This document shows, one piece after another, positions 33,901 to 46,533 of a stretch of 64,000 bases of DNA (the first letter of the stretch is position 1; every line of letters starts with the position of its first letter). Source of the DNA: Plecoglossus altivelis. Its lineage: Eukaryota > Chordata > Actinopteri > Osmeriformes > Plecoglossidae. The position numbers and the translations under genes are program-made. Location: the NCBI GenBank assembly GCA_036571765.1, contig BROE01000007.1, forward strand, positions 6,766,112-6,830,111. The letters run 5' to 3'. Below the pieces are notes generated by a model. It made no database searches, had not been told where the DNA came from, and saw only the letters and a program-made list of their open reading frames with translations.

Positions 33901-36820
33901 GGTTGGAGGACAAGAGCATTCCTCAGCTGTGACTCAGGGGTGAAAGGTCACTGACTCAGCTTCATATGAGCACTGGGCCCTCTTTGATAAAGGGACCTTT
34001 CCCATGTTAATACACACACACACTGACACACGCGCACTCAGACATAACAGCACTTGTTCACAAAGAGTTGATGAGTGTGACGAGAGGATGTGCCAAGTCT
34101 GCCTGTCTCAAGACTGCATAGAAATGAGGGAATGGATGATTATTGGCTGAGAGCTAATGAATGCTCATTGGATGAAATTTTGGTTGTAGCGTATGAAGAG
34201 TATGGAATGAATATGAATGAATAGAGAGAGAGAGAGAGAAAGGGAGAGAGAGAGCGAGAGAGAGAGAGAGGGAGAGACAGAGAGAGAGAGAGATTTACAT
34301 TTTTAAAGTTGGTTTTTGTTTCATGTTGGCATGAATGTTTTTAACAAGTTCTTTATTTCTCATGACATAACTTACATGACCTGGAAACATTTCGAACACT
34401 CTTCAATTAAGTAACAGAACCACCACTGTGTTAAACTGCTTTTAAGAAAAAAACTATGAGGAGATTTCAGCAAATCTGTGGAGAAATTAAGAAATACCTC
34501 CAAATGTCTCTGTATTCCCCCACTAAATCCCACAAAGGTGTTTTGGGAGCATTTTACTGCGTGGACACAAAGTGCATATGCTGATGTCCATGACGCCGTG
34601 TAAAGGGGGTGTCCAATACACTGTAACACTCAGCAGAAAGCACCTGACCAAACGCTGGCTGGTTCTCCAGGGGCTCTATGAAGGAACGTTAAGTCATACC
34701 ATAATATTATTGTTATTAGTTCATACGCGATCAGGTTCACTTGGATGGTGTGGAAAAAAACGGGTTCTTTGAAAATCGAGTTTGAGTGAGAAAGTCTCGA
34801 GACAGCTGACTGTAGGAGGTACGGCAACGACTCGGCTGTTTTCCCCTGACACCAGACGCTCAAATCTGAAAGTGGATTAAAAGTAGGACGGATTAATCCA
34901 AGAAAAGAACAAGGCCCACTGTATCTTGGAGTGTGGTGTACTTTATTGTGTTAAGTAGCTAATGCAGTTTACACATACATTGAGTGTGCTGGATGTGAAA
35001 ATATTATGACAGCCTCTTCAGCGCACCTAAACCAGGTCTAATTTGAAGAAAAACAAGTTGTTGAAACTCAACTCCGTTAGCAAGTCATGAAAAAGAAAAC
35101 ATTCTCTTCAAAAGCATTCTAAATGTCTTGCAAGTCAGGTAACAGATAACAGATAACTCATAACTGGTTAGGACTGCTTAACCTGACAAATCCTGGTTAA
35201 GTCATTAACAAGGTTTCTGGAACAATCATGCAAATCACCATGAAGAACAATCACCATGAGGAATCCTTTCTTGAGCAGAAACAGAAACTGAACATCCTGA
35301 ACAGAGTAGAGAAGTGTTCAGGTTCCTGCGATGATGACTCCCTGACCAGACCAGTGTTCAGGTTCCTGCGATGATGACACCGCAGGAGGCTGTGGGGAAG
35401 TCCAGAACCTCAACCTTTTCAGGAATGGGAAGAGCGGATCTATGGTTCAGTCTGGCGCATCCATAGAACGGCCTTTTGTCCGGTGGCTGGGAGAGGAGGG
35501 GAAGTATGGATCAATGGGAACATCAACAAACACTCAACTTTGCATGTGTTTGTGTGTGTATAAGTGTGCTTGACTGATAGAGTAGGAGGGTAAAACAGTG
35601 GGGGGGTGTATAGGGTGTATTCAGTTAGAAAAGGAGGCAGAAGAGTATCATAAACACCTCGCTTGCTCGTCGTACTGAATGCACCGCAGGCGAAGCCGGA
35701 GAATAACAGACATGATGACACGTTCTGCTTTAAGCTGTTACAAGTCTGACCTCTAGTGTTTAACATCTTGCTCTTTTGAATTTGAACCAAAAGTGTTCTC
35801 ATAGGGTAAATAAAAAAGCCATCAGTTGTGACTGTAATACTTGATCAATTGAGATCCAAGTCAAAGTGCAGGTGACCAATTTAAATTGGTCACACTCAGT
35901 ATTTCTCTCATTTGTTGGGATATTGTTGCAATATTGAAGACAGTGTTTGGTTGTGATATAGGGGCGATGGAGGGAGGAAGTGTTGTGAAATAGGTTAGAA
36001 CATGACTGAATACAACAATGATTTGGGGAATGAATGATATAGGATTGTGTAAATAGTCCATGTGGAGAAACCCAAGGATTGGGTTTTGGACAATAAAAGT
36101 CAATTGGGCATGACTCACCTCATACACCAGCCCCATTGGTGGCTGTAACCCGCCAATCAGAGGCCAAAGAGGAAGACCACTTGTTGCTTTGCTGGTAAGT
36201 CTGTGTGCTAGTGGAGTGTGTGTGTGTGTGTGTGTGTTGACAGAACCACCATGAATTAAGAGCTTGGAGTCTTTATCGCTGAACGATTGACAGTCAGGGC
36301 AGATGAGATTATTGAAGCGGTAGCTAAAACAATATCCGAATATAAAGAAGAAACGGAACGTTTGAATTAAGAAAATACACACCTCCTGTCTGTTGAATGT
36401 AGGCCATATCAAATCTGTATTAGGTAAGAAATGTAAGCCACTTTAACGTGTCCATTCATTCTGTATAGCAGGACAAGTCATCCCTTACTTTTCAGCATGA
36501 GAAGTATTTGTTACATGTGAGCTTGTGAACCTGTTGAAATGAGCCCTCATTAGCTGGATGAGGATTGGTGTGTTAATTGTAGCTACCTCTGAACACACAA
36601 GTCTAGTGCTGAAACTTGTTTCTTAATGTAACGTTTATCTAATATCCTTACTATGTGATTTTTTGATTAGGCCTATGATTTACTGTTAATATATAACATA
36701 AAAGCAATGCATTCATCAAAGCTTTCAGTTGGCCACATTTACAATTATTGTGCCAAGAATCAGTTTCTTTGTCTACTAATCTGTGTCTACTTATCTCATT
36801 GACCAAAACCTGTCTTTCAG
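30931..36820. other. Intergenic DNA between afap1l2 promoter and zinc-finger relic
   Basis: 5.9 kb of AT-rich, mostly unique sequence. It contains short GT/GA tracts (33710-33750, 34222-34292), a small tandem duplication (35313-35380, repeat GTTCAGGTTCCTGCGATGAT) and a (GT)n tract (36217-36238). No recognisable gene, RNA or transposon was found. Confidence 0.6.
34222..34292. repeat. (GA)n microsatellite
   Basis: Imperfect GAGAGA run. Confidence 0.95.
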
Positions 36821-37610
36821 TACTACAGCAGGTTACTGTCACTGGAGCGGCTGTGAAACCCACTCAACCTGATCCAAATATTTGGATGACACAAGATGAA
36901 GGACCGTATAGGCAGCAGAATTCAGACAGCGACATCGTACTGATCAACAACCTTCTGAAAGCGCACGCTTTAAAGAAAACTCACCTCAACCATCACTTTC
37001 CTGCTTCTACCAGGTTAGAAACATCCAAAAGGATACTCTGTTGGACTCTCAACTCAAAGCTTCAGCCGTTTGCGGTGACCATGAGGAAAGCGGAGGGGAC
37101 ATTGTTGGGGGCCAGCAGTCAATATCAAAGCATCTCGACTCAACGGCATAAAGAGTCGCAGGACACCCGTGTCTGTATAAAGGCTGAGGAGAGCGAGTCG
37201 GCGCTGGACAAGATGGACGTGACTGAAGACTGGACAGACTGAAGAGCAGAGGTGCACACAGACTTCTTGTAAGGCCTGCAAACTCCAAGACCGCTCTGCA
37301 GATGCAATCAATGTCGAAGGAAAAGTCCACCGGAGAGAGAAAACATATTTCTGCACAGAATGTGGTAAAAGCTTCAAATTCAAAGGTAGCCTTGCAGGTC
37401 ACATGAGGATCCACACAGGGGAGAAGCTATTTCCGTGTGTGGAATGTGATGTGTTTCAATAGGAAAGATCATCTGGTGCGTCATTCAAAATGTTACCACA
37501 GAGAGCACAACATTTTGGCACAGATTGTGGTGAATGCAAGACCATCAGCAGCAGCCTCAAATGAGGAACCACACTCGGAGAGAGGAAATTAAATTGATTT
37601 CAGTTGGCAT
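36821..37610 (+). pseudogene. C2H2 zinc-finger gene relic
   Basis: A possible acceptor (TGTCTTTCAG, ending 36820) precedes an open frame to 37242 whose end (RVCIKAEESESALDKMDVTE) looks like the linker exon of fish zinc-finger genes. The frame then shifts. In the new frame, 37222-37462 encodes one well-formed C2H2 finger, YFCTECGKSFKFKGSLAGHM with RIHTGEKLFPC after it, and then a stop (TAG 37460). A second shift exposes FNRKDHLVRH near 37455-37490, and a further degraded finger (CGECKTISSSLK then a stop) follows. At least two frameshifts and two stops make this a relic rather than a working gene; sequencing error could explain some but probably not all of them. The family is clear, the specific parent gene is not. 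Confidence 0.6.
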
Positions 37611-39060
37611 ATGGTGAAAAGGAGAACTCGCATGACTAAACAAGCTTTATGGTTTAATTCCTCAGATGGTGAGGTAATGTGAAAATCTAAAAAGCTATGG
37701 ACAATTCAGATTGTTATTGGTTTATCTCAGGGACACACTTCCTTTGGTTAGACACACGTTTGGGAAATTGAACTGTGGACTGAGAAATAGTTTCATAGTG
37801 TTATGAGGTAATAATATGAAAATCTAAAAACCTTTGCAAAGTTCGGCTCAAGTTATTGATTTATCTCAGGGATAAATCTGTTTATAATCTGTAGACATGG
37901 AACCGTACGTCTACAATCCAACCAATCTGTGATTGAAGCCCACAATCTTCTGTTTCATAACATAACTGTCATCTAAAATGACAACCACACCTAACACATC
38001 ACCTGAGTGCTAGTGAGCACCCAGGAGCCTAACACACAGCTGAAGAAGATGATGTCATGAGACTCTGAAATAGTTTCATAGTAGTGCTCCTGTTTAATGT
38101 TATCCAGAACAGCTTTTAAGGGCTCTTATTCTACACCTCACGTTAGTCATGGTTTTAGTTCCATTTAACAAGTTGTTTGGCGTTTGTGCATGCAGCAGAG
38201 CTACTGTAAAAGGCTGAACATGTTTCATTGTCTTCAAAAGGAGCCACATTTGACCCGCTGCTGAAACGGAGTCTGTCTTTTGCTTTTCTTTCATATAGCC
38301 GGTCTCCATTATGCAGGTTGGGTGTAGCATCGAAGTTAAAGCTGAATCATCGAGTTTAAGTCGCACTTCAACTTCTAGTCCAGCAGGTGGCGCTAATCAA
38401 CAGTAGTTTCGCTTACCATGGCAACAGTTGCTGTCGCTAACCAAACGGCTGTTCGGCGTTTCTGCTGTTAGCGTCTTTTCTCCTCTTCGTCCCTGTTCTC
38501 GCTGGTTCTGAGCCAGTGTGGCCCTATGCCAAGTTGGCAGCGTTTTCAAATTACTCACCAACACAGGTTGGCACACCCACATAACGAACACACACAGCAC
38601 TCTGGGTAGGGTCATCTTTCATTTCCTGCAGACGAAAACAGAAGAGGGGACCTCAGGACATATATTAGTCCCATTTGATATTTGATGTTCCTCTGATTTC
38701 TTCCGAGGAAGGTCTCTTCTCCCCTAAATGTCCAGTCAGACCAGTTTGTGTGTGTGTGTTTTCTCTGGTCCGTTGGTGCGGCTGACAGAACTAATGATGT
38801 TGACACTCCTGTGAGGTCACACCATAAGACAGAGCACTAACTGCCATAACACTACTGGTTAGACAGCCTGTAGAAGCCAGGCTGTGTGTGTGTGTGTCTT
38901 CATTCTCTGCTCTGCTGGTGAGCAGCCAGGCATGAGATTAGCCTACATCCATCCTCTGTCACGACAAATCATCAACGCGTCGGCTAAGTCAGTTTGTCTG
39001 CAACCCACCAATGAATCCATGCTTTTATAAACAGACTCGTGGCACAGGTCGACATACAAT
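37611..39060. other. Intergenic DNA with CTCF-like motif
   Basis: No coding sequence recognised. It contains two related stretches ('gaggtaat..gaaaatctaaaa' near 37670 and 37805, about 130 bp apart) that look like a diverged duplication, and the CTCF-like motif at 38380. Confidence 0.5.
38380..38393 (+). promoter_or_regulatory. CTCF-like motif, forward
   Basis: CCAGCAGGTGGCGC fits the CTCF core consensus CCASYAGRKGGCRS at every position. It lies between the afap1l2 and ubald1 transcription units, where an insulator would make sense. Binding is inferred only. Confidence 0.55.
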
Positions 39061-39061
39061 A

Positions 39062-41315
39062 TTTATTTAGGAACACAAAAAATGATAAGTTAATTATCAG
39101 GTAGTCCACAAATATTGTGGGAATGGTATACAGTCATACAGAGGGAAAACAGGCACCAGGAACAGGCAGAAACAGCCAGTTCACAAAGGCTCCTAGTCCA
39201 GAGAAACAGTGAAGGAGGATGCAAAAGGGATGAGACATTATTTTAGTCAAATTAAAAAAGGGGTTCCTCAATATAATCTGCATTTCCTGCATCTTCGTGG
39301 GAAGGTGTCCTCCTCCAGGTGTAACATCTCCAGCTAATGTTCCAAACATTTGGTTTCCTTTTTTTTCCTCTCCTGTATCAAATTCAAAACAATCTTCTCT
39401 CACCCAAAAGTGAACAACTGAAAGGTGCTCATCCACTCTGCATTAACATATTGCCTTAAATCAGAGTGTGGCTACTCTATTTTGCAGTGCTCCACGTCCA
39501 GCCCCGCACAGATGTAGCAAGCCGCGCTAACGCTAACGCTAACCTACCACTCTGAGGGAGGCCGGCAGACAGAGGGGCTTGACAAATACAGTAGATCAAA
39601 TACTTCCAAGGATTGGGGTGAACTTAACGACAACCCTCTTTAACTCGTTTGTGACATTAAGTTTCATTTCCACGGGTGAACTCAAACAAGTGAAAGCAAA
39701 GTCTGAACGGGTGAAGGGTTTGACCCAGACCAGGAGTCTCAGAGTCCTATGGAACCAGTCAAATTGCTGGCTTCTCATGGAAATATGCTACAAAACATGG
39801 TACAGTTGATGGAACACATCATGCAAAGTGGCAGTCGGCTTACAAAGAGTCCACAAGTATGGACTGAGTTGTTGTTTTTCTGAAGCTTTTTGTTTTCATA
39901 AATAGCTGCTTTGATTGGCCCTTCCCCACAAAACAATCAAAAAATCCCACCCACTTTCAAAGCCTCTATCCGGCCCCCTCACAAGTAAACGAAAGATAAA
40001 CTATATTATATCAAACCATGATTTTAAAATAATACCCCAACCTGTACAACCAATTGCCATAGACAGTTGTTTTTCATCAGTCAATTAAAAGCAAAGAGGT
40101 TTGCCATGAGCATCGGCGCTTATGCCTTTAGTAAAACTTGTCCTAAAAAAATGTCCTGTGTTGCTATCAACAACGGTTGAGAATCCCTGATTGGCTGAAA
40201 GACGTCCAGGTGACCACCAGGTGAGGTAAGAAAGGTCCCACCTGTAGTATGAGGTTGAAAATACAGGATGTTTGTGTTCCTCCTCTGCCCTCGATCCACC
40301 AAGGGCACGCTACCACTCCCATTCCTCCACCGCCACTGTGATTTCATGTCTTATTCCAATACGAATTTCCACTGCAAATTAGACTCTGTGGCTCCTGTGT
40401 GCCTCGTTGTCTTTAAAGACTCAACTCAGCTTAATTATGCCAGCCACAAAAAAATCCGATATTTTAGTACTAGACTCTTTCCTCGGCCTCAGGCAGACTA
40501 ATGCTAACAGATGATAACTTGGCCTCAGATCCGCCTCAGCAGAGGCCGATGCTGAGTGACGTAAACATTAGTGACGGCAGAGGGATGATCATGGCATTAT
40601 GCAGAAAAGCCACAAAACCAAGAGCTGCTGTTTCTCCCATACGCTAGCTGAAGTATGCTTGTGTCTGTGTGGGCGCACGTGCATGTGAGATCATTCTAGA
40701 CTGCTCACACGCTCACACACCCGTTTGTGAATATACTAAGATAACATATATAACTGCTTCCTCGCACTCTGCGGCACGAACGCTTCTCAACACAAGGTTT
40801 CCAGTTGTGAAAAGCACTGGATGAACAGATGGAAAAGAAGACAAGAAAAAAAAAAGAAGGGAAAAAGGTCTTGCTGCCGCTGATGTCCTTGTTTCAGAGA
40901 ACATGAAATATCCTTGGGCGTGACGATTCTTAGTTCCTACAATTCTCTTATCTATTATTATACTGAGAATCAAAACTAACAAAGACTTCTGCTGCTCTTG
41001 TTCTTATTACTATGTGTGCGCGTTTCTTTATCAATTTGTTTTTCATTGTTTTTCAACTGATGTTTTTCCACTTCGTTCTCCTCATCAATTGTCCATGTAG
41101 TAGTTGCTTGGTTTTTCTTGGTTTGTGTAGCTCTCTCGCCCCTCTAACCATCCTTCTATCCGCCTATCCAACTATCCATCCTCTCGGTTTTGATTGAAAA
41201 GAGAAGATAGTCCACTCCACGCTGCACCGCCCCAACTCCATTTTTCTCCCTCCCTCCCCCCCTCTCACCCCCTCCATCCCCACCCACCCAGATGAGGCCA
41301 ATCAGTCCTGGCCCC
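39062..41315 (-). other. Probable ubald1 3' UTR
   Basis: The first minus-strand AATAAA I could find after the ubald1 stop is at 39062-39067, which would give a 2.25-kb 3' UTR. The region has no other coding signal and few simple repeats, unlike its surroundings. An earlier variant signal cannot be excluded. Confidence 0.4.
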
Positions 41316-41633
41316 TCATCTCTCAGCCTCCATGACCACACTAGCCTTCTGCTCGGAGGCTACGTGTGGGTGGGGGCCCGAGTTGACCCCCGCGGGCCAG
41401 ACAGGCGGGTGGGGAGGCTGCGAGGGGGGCTGCCCCTGAGTCCAGAGTCCCTGCGGGGGTGCGTTGGGGGGCACCCCACCCCAGGAGGCCTGCGGAGGAG
41501 GGGAGGTGGCCATGGAGGCCAGGCCCATGGGGCTGGTGCTGGTGAAGCTCTCCGACGCCTTCAGACGCGAGAACATGGTCAGAGCATCCGGGAAGTTCGG
41601 GGGCGTGGCTGGCGTGTTGGCAGGGGTGCACAT
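41316..41633 (-). CDS. ubald1: ubald1 coding exon 3 and stop
   Basis: Starts MCTPANTPATPPNFPDALTM after acceptor CCCTCCAG. It continues as a Pro/Ser/Ala-rich, probably disordered tail and ends VVMEAER, then TGA. Confidence 0.92.
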   Translation of the reverse strand: MCTPANTPATPPNFPDALTMFSRLKASESFTSTSPMGLASMATSPPPQASWGGVPPNAPPQGLWTQGQPPSQPPHPPVWPAGVNSGPHPHVASEQKASVVMEAER

Positions 41634-44600
41634 CTGGAGGGGGAGGAGGGGAGAGAGGGGAGACACAGATAGGAGAGGTTAGCAGACAGAAGCCATGTGA
41701 AGATGGAGAGAACAGTAGTGACGTCCCAAAGCACAGCATCTTGCAAGTCTTATGCGGCAGCAGTGACAGCCGTCTACTGTCTGTAAGGGACACATGACGC
41801 GCTCCTGTCCAAGAAGAAAGGACGATGGCAAGGGATTATCATCTCACAAGGCAAAGCCTTCTGGATCTAAGTGTATTCTTTTTCCACAACAGCGCACCAG
41901 ATGCATGGCTTCAACATGCATAAGCCACAGCACATAAATAATAAACACCTTTTCTATTCTCTCCAAGACAGAGCAAAGAGAACACTGAGTGGATCCTGAG
42001 GCAGCAGAACAGCAGAGAGCAGGGTGAGGGGACTGAGGCAGGAGAACAGCATTACAGGAACACAGAGCAGGGCGAGGGGACTGAGGTAGCAGAACAGCAT
42101 TACAGGAACACAGAGCAGGGCGAGGGGACTGAGGTAGCAGAACAGCATTACAGGAACACAGAGCAGGGTGAGGGGACTGAGGTAGCAGAACAGCATTACA
42201 GGAACACAGAGCAGGGTGAGGGGACTGAGGTAGCAGAATAGCATTACAGGAACACAGAGCAGGGTGAGGGGACTGAGGTAGCAGAACAGCATTACAGGAA
42301 CACAGAGCAGGGCGAGGGGACTGAGGTAGCAGAACAGCATTACAGGAACACAGAGCAGGGCGAGGGGACTGAGGCAGCAAACACGTCCGAGCGGTCATCA
42401 CCGTGTCCCCAGAGGTGCTCTGGTCTACTGCTAGTTACCTCAGCATGTGCTGAGCACTGGGACTAAAGGCACCATCTCAGCCCTGGACAAGAACAAAGTC
42501 CACAGAGCTGGTGGGAAGATCTGGGCCTCATCTAGGAGCTATAAGTAGACAGCGTGAACGGGTCATCTTTCGCACAATATCATCAGCAACCCAAAACACA
42601 GGTAAAAATAGAAAACAAAGAAACAAAGGGATATTTGGAGAAGCGTGACTGCGGAAATGGCTGAAGGCTGAAAAACACGTGGCAGTTCTGGATTGAACCT
42701 GAAACTACCATCGCCCGACTCCAAGATTCAGAAAGACAAAAAACTGTTTTGTGTTCATTAGGCATCTTGAGGACATACATCTTCATATCTGTCTGTACAT
42801 TATTAGACAGGAGCATCCAGAGTGGGCTGGCTGTGACAGTTCTGCAGCAGCTAACTGTTACCCTGGGGGGGGGTTGCAATGTTGGCAAGGCTGGGGGCTA
42901 TAAATACCGGAAGTGGGATGTTGTGAAGGGTGAGCATGTATCTGCTGCCCTACCAGAGGAAGTGCTGGGTCATGTCTCTGCTCCACTTCCTGTGGTAAAT
43001 GGACACCCTGCATAGACAGGATCTCTCTGCCTCTGAATCGCCCCTCCGGTATGTCAAAGTGACCAAACGTTCGCTCAGATTGTCTTACTGCTGAGCGTAC
43101 ATCTGCCCCTCTCACTCTCACACACACTCTGACTTGACCTTCACACACGACACAGAACACCACAGTGTGGGAGGCCTGGAAGGACGCAGAGACAAAGACA
43201 AGAAGACATCTGGACCTTGCTTCAAGTTACCTTTAAACTGCCTCAGGTCACATGACGTTCATTGTGGGAGTGGCTACCTGTGGTGGGAGGTGACAGAGGA
43301 CCCCATCCCAGCTAGTGTTACAATAACAAGTACAGAAATAGATGATGGAGGCTGCTACCATGGTTTAGGGCTGTGGGGATGAGAGGACTAACAGTCTAGT
43401 CTATGTAGAGGCTACTGCTAGCCTCTAGTCTGTATGGAGAGTACAGCTAGCCACTAGTCTGTATGGAGAGTACAGCGAGCATCTAGTCTGTATGGAGAGT
43501 ACAGCTAGCCTCTAGTCTGTATGGAGAGTACAGCGAGCATCTAGTCTGTATGGAGAGTACAGCTAGCCTCTAGTCTGTACGGAGAGTACTACTAGCTTCT
43601 AGCCTGTATAGAGTACTGCTAGTCTGTAGTCTGCATGGAGCGTACAGCTAGTCTGTAGTCTGTATAGACTACTGCTAGTCTGTAGTCTGTATAGACTATT
43701 GCTAGTCTGCAGGCTGTGTCGAGGCCTCTTCTAGCCTTTAGTCATTACAGAGGCTGCAGGTCTCTACTATGTGTAGAGTAGGGCTGAGAGGATGAGCAGC
43801 AGATTAGTGTTCCAAGCCGTAAAGGACACAGGTAACATTGCAAGGGCTTCTGGGATGCCACGTGCATGCATAGCATGAAATCCAATTGGCTGACACAGGC
43901 GACACGGGGCAGGTGCACTCATAGCGAGCGGGGCAATCTCTTATACGCTACACGACCACACACGGCCACACATGGCCACACACGGCCACACACGGCCACA
44001 CACGGCCACACACGGCCACAGACGGCCACAGACGGCCACACACACAGAGTTTTCTAGACAGTAAGCGCAGAACTGTCCACTGCAGAGATCCAGGGAATGT
44101 TTGTTCTAGCAGGAGAGTGTTTTCTAAACAGAGTGAAGGCAGAGGGGTTGCCATGGCGACCACAACTGAAGTGAGACAGTCAGTGTGTTGTTGATGTCGA
44201 GTGTTTGTGTGTGTGTGGTGAGGGGGAGATGAATATCCCTCTACTTCTTTGCAAGCTTGTTTTAGCAACCCTCAGATGACTAGCCTGGCCCTGTCTGTGT
44301 TTAGACCCAGGCACTGAACTGAACACCCAGCTCTGCTGTGCAGCTAGAACATCCAGACAAGATGTTATTTCCACCAATCACAGCCCCTCTGACTGTCACC
44401 AGACTGAGCTGGAGCCTGCTGGACTGACTGACAGAGGGTTCACTCTCTCGTTCCTGTTTCCTTGTGTGGTTACAGTGTGGCTACAGGCCACAGTGTGTTC
44501 GCTCATGTCAGCACTTGCAACCCCTCAGAGGATCGTAAGGAAGCGAGAGGGGGAGAGAATGGGGGGGGAGAGAAAAGAGAGCAAGGGAAAGGCTGAGAGA

Positions 44601-46502
44601 AAAAGGGGGAGAAAGAGAGACCCACCCACATTCCCTACCAGTCCTCGTCCTTGCGGACTCTGTAAACATCTCTGATAGATTTACATTTTTCACAAGAAGC
44701 CTTTAAAATCTCTACCTCCCTCTCTCCCTCTCTCCCTCACCACCCTAAAGCTAAACTGCCTGGACAGAGAGAACACAGGCTAGAAGCTGGAAGCACAACA
44801 AGGTGCAAGATAAGGGCACAAGGTGATGAGATGCCCAGAGTGTTCGGATTAAGGTGACATGTCAAAATCATACATGACAAAAGTCACATGTCCAGGTAGA
44901 CTGTAACAGCTGACCATGTGGACACTCCGTGTTGTCACCCCTCCACCCACCTCCAGATGGTTGCTGCTCTCCAGACAGTGCAGGGGCTCTGCACAAGTCT
45001 GGCTCCGCACACCTCCATCAGCACACAGACAGCCCTCAGGCGGGAGCCTTCATTCAATCACCCATTCATTCTTCCTTCAAGTAAAACAAGGAAATGTATT
45101 CAGTGGCTTGCGTGCTCTTTGAACTCGCGAGCCTACAGGTAGACTGTGTTTACTCTGAGCTGAACTTTGCTCCAACAACAGCTTTGCAATTGGACTCACA
45201 CACACACACTGTCCGCAGACAATGACATACACGGAGACAAGCTGCTAAAATCAAGATCTGCCTCCTTCATAGCCTCTCTATGAAGCCCCCCAGGGCTCTC
45301 CAGTCCTCCTGGGACTGGCAGACACAGCAGGAAACGGGAGGATAACATGATCAGCTCAATTCTTTAACGTCTCATCGGTTTCCCAGCTTCATTAGTTTCT
45401 ACACATCTGCAGTGTGAGTGTAGTGAGCGACAGAGACAGACAGACAGAGACTGAGAAAGAGAGACAGACAGAGACTGAGAAAGAGAGATAGACAGAGACT
45501 GAGAGACAGAGACAGAGAGAGAGACAGAGAGAGAGAGAGACCTGAGTGTGGCTGTGCGATTGTCCAAATCACAACATGTTTGTGCAAATGCGGAACAATA
45601 CAGTAGCTACAGCTGTAGCGATGCACTGAGCACCCAGCAAGTGTCAATACTGTATCTAGAAGAGAGCGTCTCAGACGAGCCAATCGAACTCAAGCAGTGT
45701 TCATACTGTATCTAGACAGAACCTTCCAGACTGAGCCCTCACCCAGCAGTGTTCATACTGTATCTAGACAGAACCTTCCAGACTGAGCACTCACCCAGCA
45801 GTGTTCATACTGTATCTAGACAGAACCTTCCAGACTAGTCACTACTGTCAACGCATAAATTCACAGACTACCATGTCCTAGAATGAATCCCGCCCCCCGC
45901 CCCCCCCCGGCCACACACACACACACACACACATTTAGCCGTCTATCGCCCCCCGCCCACTACCCCATAGACACTCAGCACCATCTTGAAAGAACAGACA
46001 TGGTGTCAGTGAAACATACAGGTTATGCATATATGCATGTGTGCACAGTAAGAGTGTGTGTGCACAGAAAGTGTGTGTGTGTACAGTAAGTGTGTGTGTG
46101 CACAGTAAGTGTGTGTGTGCACAGTAAGAGTGTGTGTGCACAGTAAGTGTGTGTGTGCACAGTAAGTGTGTGTGCACAGTAAGGGTGTGTGTGCACAGTA
46201 AGAGTGTGTGTGAACCCCAAGCTAAAACTACTGCTACACATCTGGTCTCCATGGAACAAGGCTTCCTGCTCACTGTTTTCTCTACAAGAGAGAGAGAGAG
46301 AAAAGAGAGAGGGTGCACATGCCTTTATGTGTGTGACAGAGAGAAAGGTTGTGCATGTGTGTCAGAAAGAGAGAGAGAGACAGAGAGAAGGAGAAAGAGC
46401 AATGAGAAGAGAGAGAGAGAGGCAGACAGAGAGTGTAGCGTTGGGTGTTGTGGGAAGCAGCGCAGGGAGCCAGGGAAGTCAGCAGTCTGANNNNNNNNNN
46501 CC

Positions 46503-46533
<31 letters not shown>

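Noticed and set aside
41844..42401. 185-codon minus-strand frame with 16-residue repeats (LLPQSPRPALCSCNAV)
   Set aside because: The 48-bp minisatellite is a multiple of three, so the frame stays open by construction; no sign of a start, splice sites or homology.
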